A DNA stretch of 38,798 nt from Pseudomonas nitroreducens (GTDB lineage Bacteria; Pseudomonadota; Gammaproteobacteria; Pseudomonadales; Pseudomonadaceae). A program made the position numbers and the translations under genes. The notes under the pieces are model-generated. The model had not been told where the DNA came from. It saw only the letters and a program-made list of their open reading frames with translations, and did no database searches. Positions 15,599 to 23,932 of the stretch are shown here, piece after piece. Each line of letters opens with the position of its first letter. Position 1 is the first letter of the stretch. The stretch lies in the NCBI RefSeq assembly GCF_014204515.1, contig NZ_JACHLI010000049.1, positions 1 through 38,798 on the forward strand. The letters are read 5' to 3'.

Positions 15599-16411
15599 TC
15601 AGGGCTCGAAGCCGGAGTCCTCAGTCACCTTCCTGGGGTGGAAGGTGCCCAACACCATGCGGACATTATCGATAGGGATCAGCGCGCCAATGCCAAGGCG
15701 GATGAACTCCTCGTAGATCGGTTTGGCCAGGATGCCCAGGGAGTGGGTGGACAGGTTGGCCACCCAGAGAGCTTCCGATGTGCTGATCAAGCCGGAGACC
15801 TTTCGGCCGAGCATGACGCTGAGCACCGGGCGGAGTTCCGAACAGAGCTGGTACTGCTTCTCTGTGTGATCGTAGGCGGGCGCAGGGCGCGCGTTACGCA
15901 GGCGCCAGATGTTACCACCCTCGTCGTAGTCCACGAGCTGGCGCGGGCCTACCAGGCATAGGTAGGGCTTCTCGCTCTCGAAAACCCAGCGGGTGGGGTC
16001 GATCAGGTGCCCGGTATCCTTCACGATCCAGCCATGGTGGATCAGAGGTTTGCCCGCGAACAGGCTATCGTCAGCCACGAATCCGTTGTAGTGCCCGTAA
16101 ACCGCAGTGCCTTTGATGATCCCTGCATTGACGATGGCCATGGCAATGCCGAAGCAGTTCCCCGGCCAACGTTCGAGCGGAACGTTGATGACCCTCGCCA
16201 CCTCCTCTGCCGACGGCAGAGCCTCATCCAGTTCGGTTGGGATCAAAACGTAGGGGTACTCTTCCGCCAGAGCTTCGAGCGGAGAGAAGTCGTCATCGAA
16301 GGGTTCGTGCCATGCTCCCTGGTCGCTCACATTGAGCCCGAACTTCCGCGCGAGCACGCAGAGCTCTTCGTACCAGCAGTCAAAGTGAAGATCGTAGTTT
16401 TCGAGTTCCAT
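15599..16411 (-). CDS. Candidate papain/transglutaminase-fold protein (C-H-D)
   Basis: A 270-residue soluble protein, starting at ATG 16411 with GGGA 8 nt upstream. A longer frame to 16519 would run through a transcription terminator. The central part has N-C-F-G-I-A (Cys86) at the start of a helix, then H-H-G-W-I (His125/126) and L-I-D-P-T-R-W (Asp138), the order Cys-His-Asp seen in papain/transglutaminase-like enzymes. The role, peptidase or otherwise, is not known. The family is inferred from the triad order and spacing and not from a full-length match. Transcription probably starts near 16553 and must pass the terminator at 16485-16509, so the gene may be controlled by attenuation. Confidence 0.6.
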   Translation of the reverse strand: MELENYDLHFDCWYEELCVLARKFGLNVSDQGAWHEPFDDDFSPLEALAEEYPYVLIPTELDEALPSAEEVARVINVPLERWPGNCFGIAMAIVNAGIIKGTAVYGHYNGFVADDSLFAGKPLIHHGWIVKDTGHLIDPTRWVFESEKPYLCLVGPRQLVDYDEGGNIWRLRNARPAPAYDHTEKQYQLCSELRPVLSVMLGRKVSGLISTSEALWVANLSTHSLGILAKPIYEEFIRLGIGALIPIDNVRMVLGTFHPRKVTEDSGFEP

Positions 16412-16476
16412 GGCAGGCGTCCCAAGCGTTATGTAGCGCTCCCCATAAGGATGAACTAGCCATGCGCCACCACACA

Positions 16477-16553
16477 AGAAAAAAAGCCCGCTCCTAAACG
16501 GAGCGGGCTGTAAAAACAAATGCTAGGAGCCATGGGAAGGAGATCTCACGGCA
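16477..16553 (-). ncRNA. Candidate small RNA or attenuated leader
   Basis: Starting just downstream of a good sigma-70 promoter and ending in an intrinsic terminator, a transcript of about 77 nt is predicted. It contains CUCCUU and GGCUCCU, which could pair with Shine-Dalgarno sequences, as many bacterial small RNAs do. It is also the leader of the gene starting at 16411, so attenuation is the alternative. No known RNA family was recognised. Confidence 0.5.
16485..16509 (-). terminator. Intrinsic terminator upstream of 16411 gene
   Basis: AGCCCGCTCC and GGAGCGGGCT form a perfect 10-bp stem with a 5-nt loop. On the reverse strand it is followed directly by a run of T residues (T7 then CTTG). 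It is oriented to stop reverse-strand transcription before the gene starting at 16411. Confidence 0.8.
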
Positions 16554-16559
16554 GCGGCT

Positions 16560-16588
16560 AATCTACCTCAGCAGTAATTTTCTGTCAA
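16560..16588 (-). promoter_or_regulatory. Sigma-70-type promoter
   Basis: On the reverse strand, TTGACA (16588-16583) and TAGATT (16565-16560) are separated by exactly 17 nt. The -35 is a consensus match and the -10 matches four of six. It drives the short terminated transcript and probably the gene at 15599-16411. Confidence 0.65.
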
Positions 16589-16732
16589 TTTCGCTGAAAA
16601 GGAGCGTCTAGAACCACCTTCTCCGGGGGATGCCGGCAACGCGTTTTATCCAGTTGCGACGCCGCTTCCAGGCATCGAATCTGATATCGACAGGTAGTAA
16701 ACTTTCGACTTACCCCCTAGAGCACACTAAGA

Positions 16733-17023
16733 ATGCTCCATACGGCAAAGGACTCCGCATTCGAGTTGTTGAGCACTCTCTTCTCCTCTGGATATGTCCG
16801 GGAGGGGAACGGCCGACTTCCTGATGGTGTTCCTCAATCCAAACGTCACATCCTCAGCCTCCCAGGGACAAGTATCCGCGTCTCGATTGGCAATGTGGTG
16901 TCAGCTATGTACCGCGTTGTCGACGGCCAAGCCAGGATCATAACAATGGCGCCCACACAGGACTTCCTGGAGCTATTCTCCCCAGCCCCGACACCGGCAG
17001 CCGGGCAGCGACTGATCCAATGA
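16733..17023 (+). CDS. Hypothetical 96-residue protein
   Basis: A small plus-strand ORF from ATG 16733. The product has a helical N-terminus (A-F-E-L-L-S-T-L-F) and then a strand-like middle (L-S-L-P-G-T-S-I-R-V-S-I-G-N-V-V) with no membrane segment. The SD region is weak, as only a TAAG-like box precedes the ATG, so the start is uncertain. No family was recognised. It precedes another small gene by 70 nt. Confidence 0.45.
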   Translation: MLHTAKDSAFELLSTLFSSGYVREGNGRLPDGVPQSKRHILSLPGTSIRVSIGNVVSAMYRVVDGQARIITMAPTQDFLELFSPAPTPAAGQRLIQ

Positions 17024-17093
17024 AACTCTAGGGGTGACAGCACTGGGCCCGCCGGGCAAGATGCCCCGATCTGATACCATCAAGGAGATCCCA

Positions 17094-17315
17094 ATGAGCG
17101 GCCCACACTTCCCCCTGGTCAAAGGAATGCTGATCGAAGGGAAACTCTACACAGGGGTTTTCTCTGGGATCAAAATCAAAGGAACGATCACGAATTTCGC
17201 CCATAACGGCAAAGAAATCGTTGCCATCGTGGATGCAATCTGGCGTGACGACAAGCTCCCCTTGGGTGAAGTCGAAATTCCGATAGCTAACCTGAGCGCC
17301 ATCTCCACCTGGTGA
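17094..17315 (+). CDS. Hypothetical 73-residue small beta protein
   Basis: The ATG at 17094 has AAGGAG 6 nt upstream, so the frame extension to 17034 is rejected. The product has alternating strand-like segments (K-L-Y-T-G-V-F, I-K-I-K-G-T-I-T, E-I-V-A-I-V-D-A-I-W), suggestive of a small barrel. No family was recognised. A strong hairpin follows the stop. Confidence 0.65.
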   Translation: MSGPHFPLVKGMLIEGKLYTGVFSGIKIKGTITNFAHNGKEIVAIVDAIWRDDKLPLGEVEIPIANLSAISTW

Positions 17316-17324
17316 ATCAAAACT

Positions 17325-17345
17325 GAAGGCCGCTTAGCGGCCTTC
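17325..17345. terminator. Terminator hairpin
   Basis: GAAGGCCGC pairs with GCGGCCTTC (9 bp) across TTA, starting 10 nt after the preceding stop. On the reverse strand a TTTT run follows. On the plus strand the tail is not T rich. The hairpin is typical of Pseudomonas terminators. Confidence 0.6.
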
Positions 17346-17464
17346 AAGGTCTCTGAAGGGGTGACATTAAGCACTCACTCGCCGTCACAATTCTGTCACG
17401 CGAATTCCCTATTTCCGGCATGCTCCCAGCGGTATGCTGTGCCGTCGCCACATAAGGAGCCTTC

Positions 17465-17893
17465 ATGGCACGACTCCATAAGCAAAAACTCGATGCACTA
17501 CAGGACATGGCCGATCAGGCTGAGGTTTGGCGGGATGGGAACTGGACACCAAAAGGGCACCTGGTTTTCTCAGGCCTGAAGTACTTCTTCCTGCTCAGCG
17601 CCGTGCTCTGGATCTGTTTCTCGTCCGGGCCAGACTGGTCAGGAGTACCGATTGCTGCGGGGGGTACCATCGTCATCGCGGCCGGCACTGCGGTGTGGAT
17701 CTTCCGACGCCTGCGCAGGAACCCACCACTGCAAACCTGGGCGCAGCAGCTCTTTTCCTGCATGACCCGCTATCAGCAGCTCGACCAGACTGCGATCCAG
17801 CGCTTCTCGACCTTCCAGAACGGCCGCGAGATCAGTGCCGGCGTGATCCTGGAGTGGGTCTCCCAGGAAGTGCGGTACATCTACGAAGCTTGA
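17465..17893 (+). CDS. Two-pass membrane protein, unknown function
   Basis: A 142-residue protein with AAGGAG a few nt before ATG 17465. After a charged N-terminus come two hydrophobic segments, about residues 35-53 and 61-78, then a basic R-R-L-R-R-N stretch and a polar C-terminal domain of about 60 residues, probably cytoplasmic. No family was recognised. The following region carries the leader-control elements of the gene at 18022, and the two genes are in the same orientation. Confidence 0.65.
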   Translation: MARLHKQKLDALQDMADQAEVWRDGNWTPKGHLVFSGLKYFFLLSAVLWICFSSGPDWSGVPIAAGGTIVIAAGTAVWIFRRLRRNPPLQTWAQQLFSCMTRYQQLDQTAIQRFSTFQNGREISAGVILEWVSQEVRYIYEA

Positions 17894-17908
17894 ACGCCTG
17901 CCAAAATC

Positions 17909-18015
17909 GCCTCCGCAATTTCATTGAAAAGGAGGCATTCTCCATGATAAAAAATCGATCCTTTTGACCGGGTTGGTTCGCCCAGCCCAGACCCTTTGGC
18001 TCGATTTCATGGAGG
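17909..18015 (+). promoter_or_regulatory. Nested inverted repeats before the 18022 gene
   Basis: GCCTCC (17909-17914) can pair with GGAGGC (17931-17936), which holds the SD of a seven-codon ORF. GGGTTGG (17970-17976) can pair with CCAGCCC (17982-17988). AAATCGA (17952-17958) inside that ORF can pair with TCGATTT (18001-18007), adjoining the SD of the main gene. The set suggests a translational switch. Confidence 0.4.
17944..17967 (+). CDS. Possible seven-residue leader peptide
   Basis: ATG 17944 follows a GGAGG 8 nt upstream and reads MIKNRSF before TGA. It lies 54 nt before the 428-residue gene, and part of it can pair with the sequence just upstream of that gene's SD. It may be a translated leader. 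A chance ORF cannot be excluded. Confidence 0.3.
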   Translation: MIKNRSF

Positions 18016-18021
18016 TGCGCA

Positions 18022-19308
18022 ATGGCTTCACCGCTTCAGGCCCCAAAGACCCCCTTGGAGCTCTACTCCTCGAACCGTACCTACGAGGCTGTGAGCTCCG
18101 AGGGTGTCAGGTTTCAGGTCAAATTCCAGCTTAAGGGCCGCCAGTCAGCCATCGACGTCGCAGTAGCGAACTTCCTGGACATGCGCGATGCATTGACCGG
18201 ATTCCGCAAGTGGGAGCTCTACATCGCCGGCAACAGCTATCGCGGCCCACAGAGTGAAGCGGTCGTCTGCCTGATCAATCCCGAGATGCGTAACGTCCTG
18301 ATGATCGGCAAGATGGTCATCAACAAGAACGTCAACACAGCCGCCTACGTGAACATGATCCATGAGGTGCCGAATGCAGCGAACTCGTCCCGAGAAGAGC
18401 TGCAGCAGCATCTCTACTTCCACGGACTTATCGCCAAAGACCAGCCGCTGAAGAAGCCCAACGAGTACCTCGCCGAGGAAGTGCGCCGCTTCGTCCCGAC
18501 GCTACTGCACATCCGCAGCCACGCGGATGCCACCAGCAAGAACGTCACTGTCCTGGTGCAGGTCAACTACAAGGGCAAGACCACGAAGCAACGAATGGTA
18601 TTCGTTCGAAACGCCGAGAACGAACTTATCGCCAAGCGATTCGCTATCAAGCGAAAGACAGAGATCAACATGCACGAGCAGATCATTGCTCGGGCAGAAC
18701 TGCAGGCCCTGCGCCAGGTCTTCCTGCACCAGCTGGGTGCCGGCGAAGACCGCTATGTGGGTGCAGAACAGGTAGTCGTGGAAGTATCGAACCTGGCCGC
18801 GCGCCAGCTCCTGAACCACACACATGTACTGCCAGGCATGTTCGTCTCCGAGTCGGCCTACTTGGGCGCCCGACTCAAGGGCAGCCGCATCCTCCCTCTG
18901 TCCACCAATCTACTCCCGGACAGAGAGGCCTACGAGACAGTCGAGCTGATCAACGGCAACCGGAACGAAGAGTTCGTGCAGACGCCTGTCGGGCCGGTAC
19001 GCGTGACCATTCACGCTGTCGAGAAGATGGCTGCCCGATACGTCCCTGACGGCGCCGGTAACTCCTGGGGGCGCCTGCTGAAGCTGTGCGAGGGCCTGGA
19101 GCTACTGGCCGGCGCCCGCCCCTTCAGCCGACTCAAGCACAACAACAACACCGTCACCGCCGGCTCTGGCAATTGGGCGATGATCCTGGGTGATGAACCC
19201 CAAGGCCAAGGCTTGCGCGTGATCGTGACCGTGTACAGGATGGATCAAGAGCGCCAGCAGGAAATCGTCAGTACCGCCCGCAGTGTAGGCGACCGCCTCT
19301 ACGCGTAG
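18022..19308 (+). CDS. Hypothetical 428-residue soluble protein
   Basis: A well-formed gene with GGAGG 6 nt before the ATG and a strong terminator after the stop. The protein is basic and apparently cytoplasmic, with no signal or membrane helix. The centre has a Lys/Arg-rich region (R-F-A-I-K-R-K-T-E-I) and later V-T-I-H-A-V-E-K-M-A-A-R-Y, which loosely recalls H-A-x-x-R-M segments of DUF4258-like proteins but is not enough to assign a fold. It faces the five-gene operon at 24951-19355 across a shared terminator. Function unknown. Confidence 0.72.
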   Translation: MASPLQAPKTPLELYSSNRTYEAVSSEGVRFQVKFQLKGRQSAIDVAVANFLDMRDALTGFRKWELYIAGNSYRGPQSEAVVCLINPEMRNVLMIGKMVINKNVNTAAYVNMIHEVPNAANSSREELQQHLYFHGLIAKDQPLKKPNEYLAEEVRRFVPTLLHIRSHADATSKNVTVLVQVNYKGKTTKQRMVFVRNAENELIAKRFAIKRKTEINMHEQIIARAELQALRQVFLHQLGAGEDRYVGAEQVVVEVSNLAARQLLNHTHVLPGMFVSESAYLGARLKGSRILPLSTNLLPDREAYETVELINGNRNEEFVQTPVGPVRVTIHAVEKMAARYVPDGAGNSWGRLLKLCEGLELLAGARPFSRLKHNNNTVTAGSGNWAMILGDEPQGQGLRVIVTVYRMDQERQQEIVSTARSVGDRLYA

Positions 19309-19324
19309 CGCTCGCAACAATGAG

Positions 19325-19351
19325 AAGGCCCGGCAGATGCCGGGCCTTTTT
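19325..19351. terminator. Strong terminator between convergent genes
   Basis: AAGGCCCGGC and GCCGGGCCTT form a 10-bp stem with an AGAT loop, then TTT-G-TTT. It ends the plus-strand gene at 19308. The stem is also just past the reverse-strand stop at 19355, so it may act both ways. Confidence 0.8.
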
Positions 19352-19354
19352 GTT

Positions 19355-20686
19355 TCAGTCGCCGTCGGAGCTTGATGGCGAGTCGTAGCTATCGCCTGAA
19401 CCACGCCGGGTGTCATCATCAGAGCCCGAGCTCTCACGAGCCCCCTCCTCCTGACCACCCGAGCGGCCAAGCTCGATCTCCGAGTTGTGGCGCAGGTGAT
19501 TCTGGAAGGTCAGTAGCTCGATGGAGTCGTTCACGTAGCTGGCTATCACCACGTCCAGGTCGAAACCAGGCTCGTAGGTACGCCGGCCGTTGAAGGCCCC
19601 CATCTCACGCGCAGCACTGATCATCTGTTTCGCCCTGGGAATCTTCGAGTCAACCTCAACCTGGGCCTGCAGCGTGCTCTCGATGCGCTGGTTCAAGGCT
19701 TCCTCGCGCAACAGCTGTTCCAGATAGGCACCCACCAACTGGCGCTCACGGTCGTTGGTACTCGCCTCAAGCATCCTGCGCACCACACCCGAGCCCATAC
19801 GCCCGAAGTCATTCGATACCCGCGAACGGATACCGATCATGGTGCTATCCCTGGATTCCTTGTACGACTCCTCCGTCTCGAAGAGCTGCACGATCTCAGC
19901 CTGGGTTACCCCCAAAGACTTCTTCAGTCGATCCAGACGCGCCGTCAGTGCCGGGATGTTGTTCCGTGCGTCCAGGTCAGCAAGGAACTGATCTTCGCAG
20001 GCCTTCAGGGTGGTGAGCTTGTACTCGTGCTGCTCCAGGTCGTCCTTGGCGTGCTGTTCCAGGAGCCCGAGCAGAACATAGCGATCCTGGTTCACAGCGA
20101 AGGAAGTGCGCTTGGCCAGATATCGATCAAGGATGCGGCTGAAGACGCCGGCACGGTAATCCTTGCTGCCATACTGCTTGGCCGCCAGGTGCGTGAACAC
20201 CGAGTCGCGCTCGAACTTTTCACGCTTGACGTGACACTCGAAGATGAGTTCCCGCAGGTAGCTGCGGTAGTCCTGTACCTGTGCAGCCTGGATGTCCAGA
20301 GACTCCAGGATCTCCTGCAGCTCCCGGCTGCCCTTACGGATCAGCAGCACGTTAGCCTGGGCATCTTCCAAGGACTTCTCGGTCTGGGCGATGTCTCGGA
20401 TCAGGTTAGCCTGAGTGGCGTTGGCCTCGGCCAGGCGGCCTTCAAGTCGGCCGATCTCCTGCGACCGCTGCATCACCAGCACCTCAAGGTCTGCGGATGC
20501 AGATTCACCCAGCAGCAAGCCCTGGACACGCAGATCGACCATCTCGCCCAGGTATTCGGCTTTACTGCGCCTTACCTCCTTCAGCTCGGTCTGCAACCGA
20601 GTGACGTCCAGCTCAAGGCGGTTCGAGGACTCCCGGAGGTCGTTGAGATGCGACTCCATACGGGCCTGAACATCGTTACCCTTCAT
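19355..20686 (-). CDS. Coiled-coil protein with acidic Ser/Gly/Asp tail
   Basis: A 443-residue protein, last in the operon starting at 24951. Residues 10-120 and about 230-345 contain long heptad-rich runs (for example L-E-L-D-V-T-R-L-Q-T-E-L-K) interpreted as coiled coil, with a globular middle containing R-Y-L-A-K-R and Y-V-L-L-G-L-L. The last 40 residues are low-complexity Ser/Gly/Asp/Glu, probably disordered. Its start overlaps the end of the previous gene by 11 nt. It is perhaps a scaffold or filament-like partner of the paralogous pair upstream. No enzyme motif. Confidence 0.7.
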   Translation of the reverse strand: MKGNDVQARMESHLNDLRESSNRLELDVTRLQTELKEVRRSKAEYLGEMVDLRVQGLLLGESASADLEVLVMQRSQEIGRLEGRLAEANATQANLIRDIAQTEKSLEDAQANVLLIRKGSRELQEILESLDIQAAQVQDYRSYLRELIFECHVKREKFERDSVFTHLAAKQYGSKDYRAGVFSRILDRYLAKRTSFAVNQDRYVLLGLLEQHAKDDLEQHEYKLTTLKACEDQFLADLDARNNIPALTARLDRLKKSLGVTQAEIVQLFETEESYKESRDSTMIGIRSRVSNDFGRMGSGVVRRMLEASTNDRERQLVGAYLEQLLREEALNQRIESTLQAQVEVDSKIPRAKQMISAAREMGAFNGRRTYEPGFDLDVVIASYVNDSIELLTFQNHLRHNSEIELGRSGGQEEGARESSGSDDDTRRGSGDSYDSPSSSDGD

Positions 20687-21947
20687 GTACTGCTCCGAGT
20701 TCTACTGCGTCCTGAGTAGCTTGAATTACCCTGTAATTGAGACTGCGCATGCCTTCGAGAAGGCCTAACGCCTTGTAGCCGATCAGGTTGACCCGTGGGT
20801 TATCACCTGCGAGGAAACGCATTGCCTGGCTGAGCCTGCTGATCCGGTGCTTGAGCGCACTATCGTAATCACGCCAGGCGGTAGCCAGGGTCAGTGAGTC
20901 TTCGAGACTCTCCCCCGCGAGGAGGTACATCAAGACGATTTTGCCGAACTGGCCAAACTCGGTGTGGATGTCCACGCGGATGCCGCCGTTGTAGTCCAGC
21001 AGCGCAATGAGGAAATCATCAGTTCGTTCGACCGGCCAGATATCTGTCGAGTCCCAGCTCCAGTACAGGTCTCCATCCGACAGCGCCGAAAGCTCAGGGT
21101 AGAGTTCGCGGAGCTGCCGAACAGTTTCCATTCCCTCCGGAAAATCAGGGGCCGGCGAGCCGTTGAAGATACCCAGGTCGTTGAGTTGCGGAAGCGACCA
21201 GGCCAACGCCAGATTGTCGTGGGCGAACCTGAGTGACCTTGAGGCATTGGTGCCCCAGTCTTTGCTGAGCGCGTTAAGCGTCCCGAGATACGACTCCGTG
21301 ATGTCGCCGTAGCCTGGCGCGAAGTTCTCAACCCGCCCAAGGTGGAGCGGTTCAGCATCGACCTGGTGCAGCCGGGTAAAATCCGGACGATCCGGAAGGA
21401 TCATGAGCTCTTCAGGGTCGCGCATCTCAAGACGCTGGCCCTTGTGGAGAACTGTGCCCAGCACACCAGGAAGCGGCGAACTCCAGAGTTTGGAGGCTGC
21501 AGCATATGCGGCCTCTTTTGTGGGGAACGTCTCTTCGATACAGGCATAGAGCTGACGATGGTGGATGACCCACACACCACTGCCGGCGACCGTGGCAATC
21601 GAGTACGGGTCAGGGATGATCTGGTACTCCAGAGCAGCCTGCAGCGGGCTGATCCAGGCACCCGGAATGTGTCCCCTGACCCGTTCCTCATCGACGATCT
21701 TGCCGTCTTTCACGGCTTCACCATCCGCACAAACCGACCTGGCCAGGCGCTCGAAGACGAAGACCAACTCCCCAAGCTCGGGTTCGTCCGTGAAGCGATA
21801 CAGCTCCTGCGGCACGCCAGGAACATCACGCAGCTGGGCATAGCTGATCGTCAAACCAGGAGCGTCAGGGAACATGTAAGAGGAATATTCATCGAAAATT
21901 GCGCCAAAAGGGAGCGGCTCTACACCTTCACTAGTCAGCTGGGTCAT
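20676..21947 (-). CDS. Paralogous operon protein 2 (423 residues)
   Basis: A soluble 423-residue protein of unknown family, clearly related to its upstream neighbour. Shared segments include P-T-K-E-A-A-Y-A-A-A ... H-K-G-Q-R-L-E-M, F-A-P-G-Y-G-D and R-E-L-Y-P-E-L-S-A-L-S-D. The start overlaps the previous stop as ATGA, and the stop overlaps the start of the coiled-coil gene, so translation is probably coupled. No signal peptide. Trp/Tyr-rich stretches suggest a compact fold. Role unknown. Confidence 0.7.
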   Translation of the reverse strand: MTQLTSEGVEPLPFGAIFDEYSSYMFPDAPGLTISYAQLRDVPGVPQELYRFTDEPELGELVFVFERLARSVCADGEAVKDGKIVDEERVRGHIPGAWISPLQAALEYQIIPDPYSIATVAGSGVWVIHHRQLYACIEETFPTKEAAYAAASKLWSSPLPGVLGTVLHKGQRLEMRDPEELMILPDRPDFTRLHQVDAEPLHLGRVENFAPGYGDITESYLGTLNALSKDWGTNASRSLRFAHDNLALAWSLPQLNDLGIFNGSPAPDFPEGMETVRQLRELYPELSALSDGDLYWSWDSTDIWPVERTDDFLIALLDYNGGIRVDIHTEFGQFGKIVLMYLLAGESLEDSLTLATAWRDYDSALKHRISRLSQAMRFLAGDNPRVNLIGYKALGLLEGMRSLNYRVIQATQDAVELGAVHEG

Positions 21948-23233
21948 TTCGCTTCTCCAACAGGATCTGCTACTGCCTCGTCGGCGACCAGGACGCTCTC
22001 GCGGCGGCTGGAAATGATTTCTCTGCGCTTGCGCAGCATGTTCATGACGTCACTGGTGGTTGCCAGCGGTTCAGCCTTGTCCTGGATGCGCGGCTGCTCG
22101 CTGGACAGAAAATCCATGGCAGTGCACAGGGCATGGAAACGCTGGGTCACTGCATACGAAGCCAGGAACCACTGACGGATGCACTCTGCTGACTCTGCAA
22201 CGGAACGGCCGGCCTTCATACCCAGCAAGATCAGGAAGCCCTCATCAGCGCTTACCTCGACTTGTTCAGGTGCAGGCGCCAGCTTGCAAACCAGGTAGGC
22301 GATAAACTTCGGGATGCGCTCAGCCTGCCAACCCTGTTGGATCGAACTATCCGGGTCAAGGAAGTGGTCATACAGCCAGAACAGTGCCGAATCGTTGAGG
22401 CTGGTCAGCTCTGGGTAGAGCTGACGAAGCGCAGTGACCTGGCCCCCAAAAGAGGCCGGCAATTGGTCAGAGAGGTTGAGCGAGGAGAGATCGGTTCCCG
22501 CGATCAGCTGGAACGCTTCATCTCCGATACTCGACGCCATGTTCCCGATTTCCCTGGCGCAGTGGTCGACGTCTGCAGCCAGTGTGCACCAACGGTTGTA
22601 GAGCTCATGGTCAACGTGACCGTAACCGGGCGCGAATCCCCTAGGTTTGAGGAAGATAGTGCGAGGTTTCTCAACGTCGAAAATACCTGTCAAGTCTGGC
22701 ATCTGCGGCAACGACTCGATGTTGTAGTCGTAGACCATCTTCAATGGCTGCCCTTGATGGACGAAGTCAGCCTGGTCGGCGTTGTCCAGGATCGGGCCCG
22801 CGAACAGCATGCCGCCTGCGGCATAGGCCTCCTGGAGGGTATCGAACTCCACCGGGATGCGTGCAGCCAATGAGCGAATCCAGATTGAATACTTTCCGTT
22901 GAGCATGTGGTGTGGATAGTACGGCAGCGGCATTACCCACCAACGGCCCACCTCTTCCGGCTTCATCCAGGCCTGATCAACAAGGCGGCTCAGCACGGAT
23001 TTGTCGAACTTGCCGTCGACAATGACCTCGGGAGTGGCCGAGATGTACTCCACCAGGGCCTTCAGCACGAAGATCCTGCCATCGCGGTGCACATGGGTTT
23101 CTGTCGGAATGCCCGGCTCCTTGCGAAGCAGCATCAAAATGTCGTCACGGACTCGGAAATGGCTCTGGACGGAGAAGAACTCGTCCGGACGGACGCGCTT
23201 AGAAGTGCCGTTGCCGGCGACGAACTGACTCAT
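21944..23233 (-). CDS. Paralogous operon protein 1 (429 residues)
   Basis: A 429-residue soluble protein, paralogous to the next gene. The shared blocks are E-A-Y-A-A-G ... H-Q-G-Q-P-L-K-M, G-F-A-P-G-Y-G-H-V and L-R-Q-L-Y-P-E-L-T-S-L-N-D, in the same order. The N-terminus is more charged and the C-terminus ends in R-K-R-R-E-I-I-S-S-R-R-E. AAGGATCAGAG precedes the ATG. The preceding lipoprotein gene ends 42 nt upstream. No known domain was recognised. Confidence 0.7.
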   Translation of the reverse strand: MSQFVAGNGTSKRVRPDEFFSVQSHFRVRDDILMLLRKEPGIPTETHVHRDGRIFVLKALVEYISATPEVIVDGKFDKSVLSRLVDQAWMKPEEVGRWWVMPLPYYPHHMLNGKYSIWIRSLAARIPVEFDTLQEAYAAGGMLFAGPILDNADQADFVHQGQPLKMVYDYNIESLPQMPDLTGIFDVEKPRTIFLKPRGFAPGYGHVDHELYNRWCTLAADVDHCAREIGNMASSIGDEAFQLIAGTDLSSLNLSDQLPASFGGQVTALRQLYPELTSLNDSALFWLYDHFLDPDSSIQQGWQAERIPKFIAYLVCKLAPAPEQVEVSADEGFLILLGMKAGRSVAESAECIRQWFLASYAVTQRFHALCTAMDFLSSEQPRIQDKAEPLATTSDVMNMLRKRREIISSRRESVLVADEAVADPVGEAK

Positions 23234-23275
23234 CTCTGATCCTTTCAGGAGACTGATGGGGGTACGCGCGGCCGG

Positions 23276-23932
23276 TTAGGTGCGACTGCGCGGCTTGAAT
23301 TTCGCTTTCGAGGGCTGGCCCAGGTCAATGCGGGTCTCCCCTGCCGCCTTGAGGCCGAAGACGTGCCCGAGTTTGATCTTGCCGGACTCGATCTTGTCGA
23401 AATCGGCTTTGGAGACTTCCTGCATCCAGGTGTCGATAAGCACGACCTGGTTTTCCTTCTCGCCGGGAGCAAGGAATGGCAAAGGGTGGCCATCCATGTC
23501 GACCAGTTGCATGGTGACCATGTAGGCGGTGCGCTTGCCCTTGCGCTGCTCTACCAGGGTTTCGACCTTGCCTGGCGTACTTCGGCCTTCGGCTAGGACT
23601 GCCTTGCAGTCAGAGGCGATGAACAAGGTCAGGGCATCAAGGTACTCTCTGGTTTTCTCCAGGCAGCGCAGGTGATTGCCCTGGATGCACTGATCGCCAT
23701 TGGTGAGCAGTGTCTTGCCAACCACGTAGTGGTCGAGCTGGAAGAATTCGTAGGCACCCTGACGCGCGCGGTAGCGGTCAACGGCGATAGCCATGCGATC
23801 TTTGGCTAGCGGGGCCTCTCCGAGCTTCACCTTGGGATAATCGGGTGTAGAGCACCCCACCATAGCCACTGACAGCGCGCACGCAACAGGGAGCCTCAGA
23901 AGCGCCTTCACGCCGGCCTTGAATACGCTCAT
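23276..23932 (-). CDS. Operon lipoprotein, 218 residues
   Basis: A predicted lipoprotein with signal sequence and lipobox M-V-G-C (Cys27), then Ser-Thr. Residues after Cys27 are polar. A central C-I-Q-G-N-H-L-R-C pair could form a disulfide. The C-terminus is basic and rich in Lys/Pro/Arg. The gene overlaps the upstream membrane-protein stop as ATGA and belongs to the five-gene operon. The presence of one lipoprotein and one single-pass membrane protein with three soluble proteins suggests an envelope-associated complex, which is inference. Confidence 0.72.
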   Translation of the reverse strand: MSVFKAGVKALLRLPVACALSVAMVGCSTPDYPKVKLGEAPLAKDRMAIAVDRYRARQGAYEFFQLDHYVVGKTLLTNGDQCIQGNHLRCLEKTREYLDALTLFIASDCKAVLAEGRSTPGKVETLVEQRKGKRTAYMVTMQLVDMDGHPLPFLAPGEKENQVVLIDTWMQEVSKADFDKIESGKIKLGHVFGLKAAGETRIDLGQPSKAKFKPRSRT

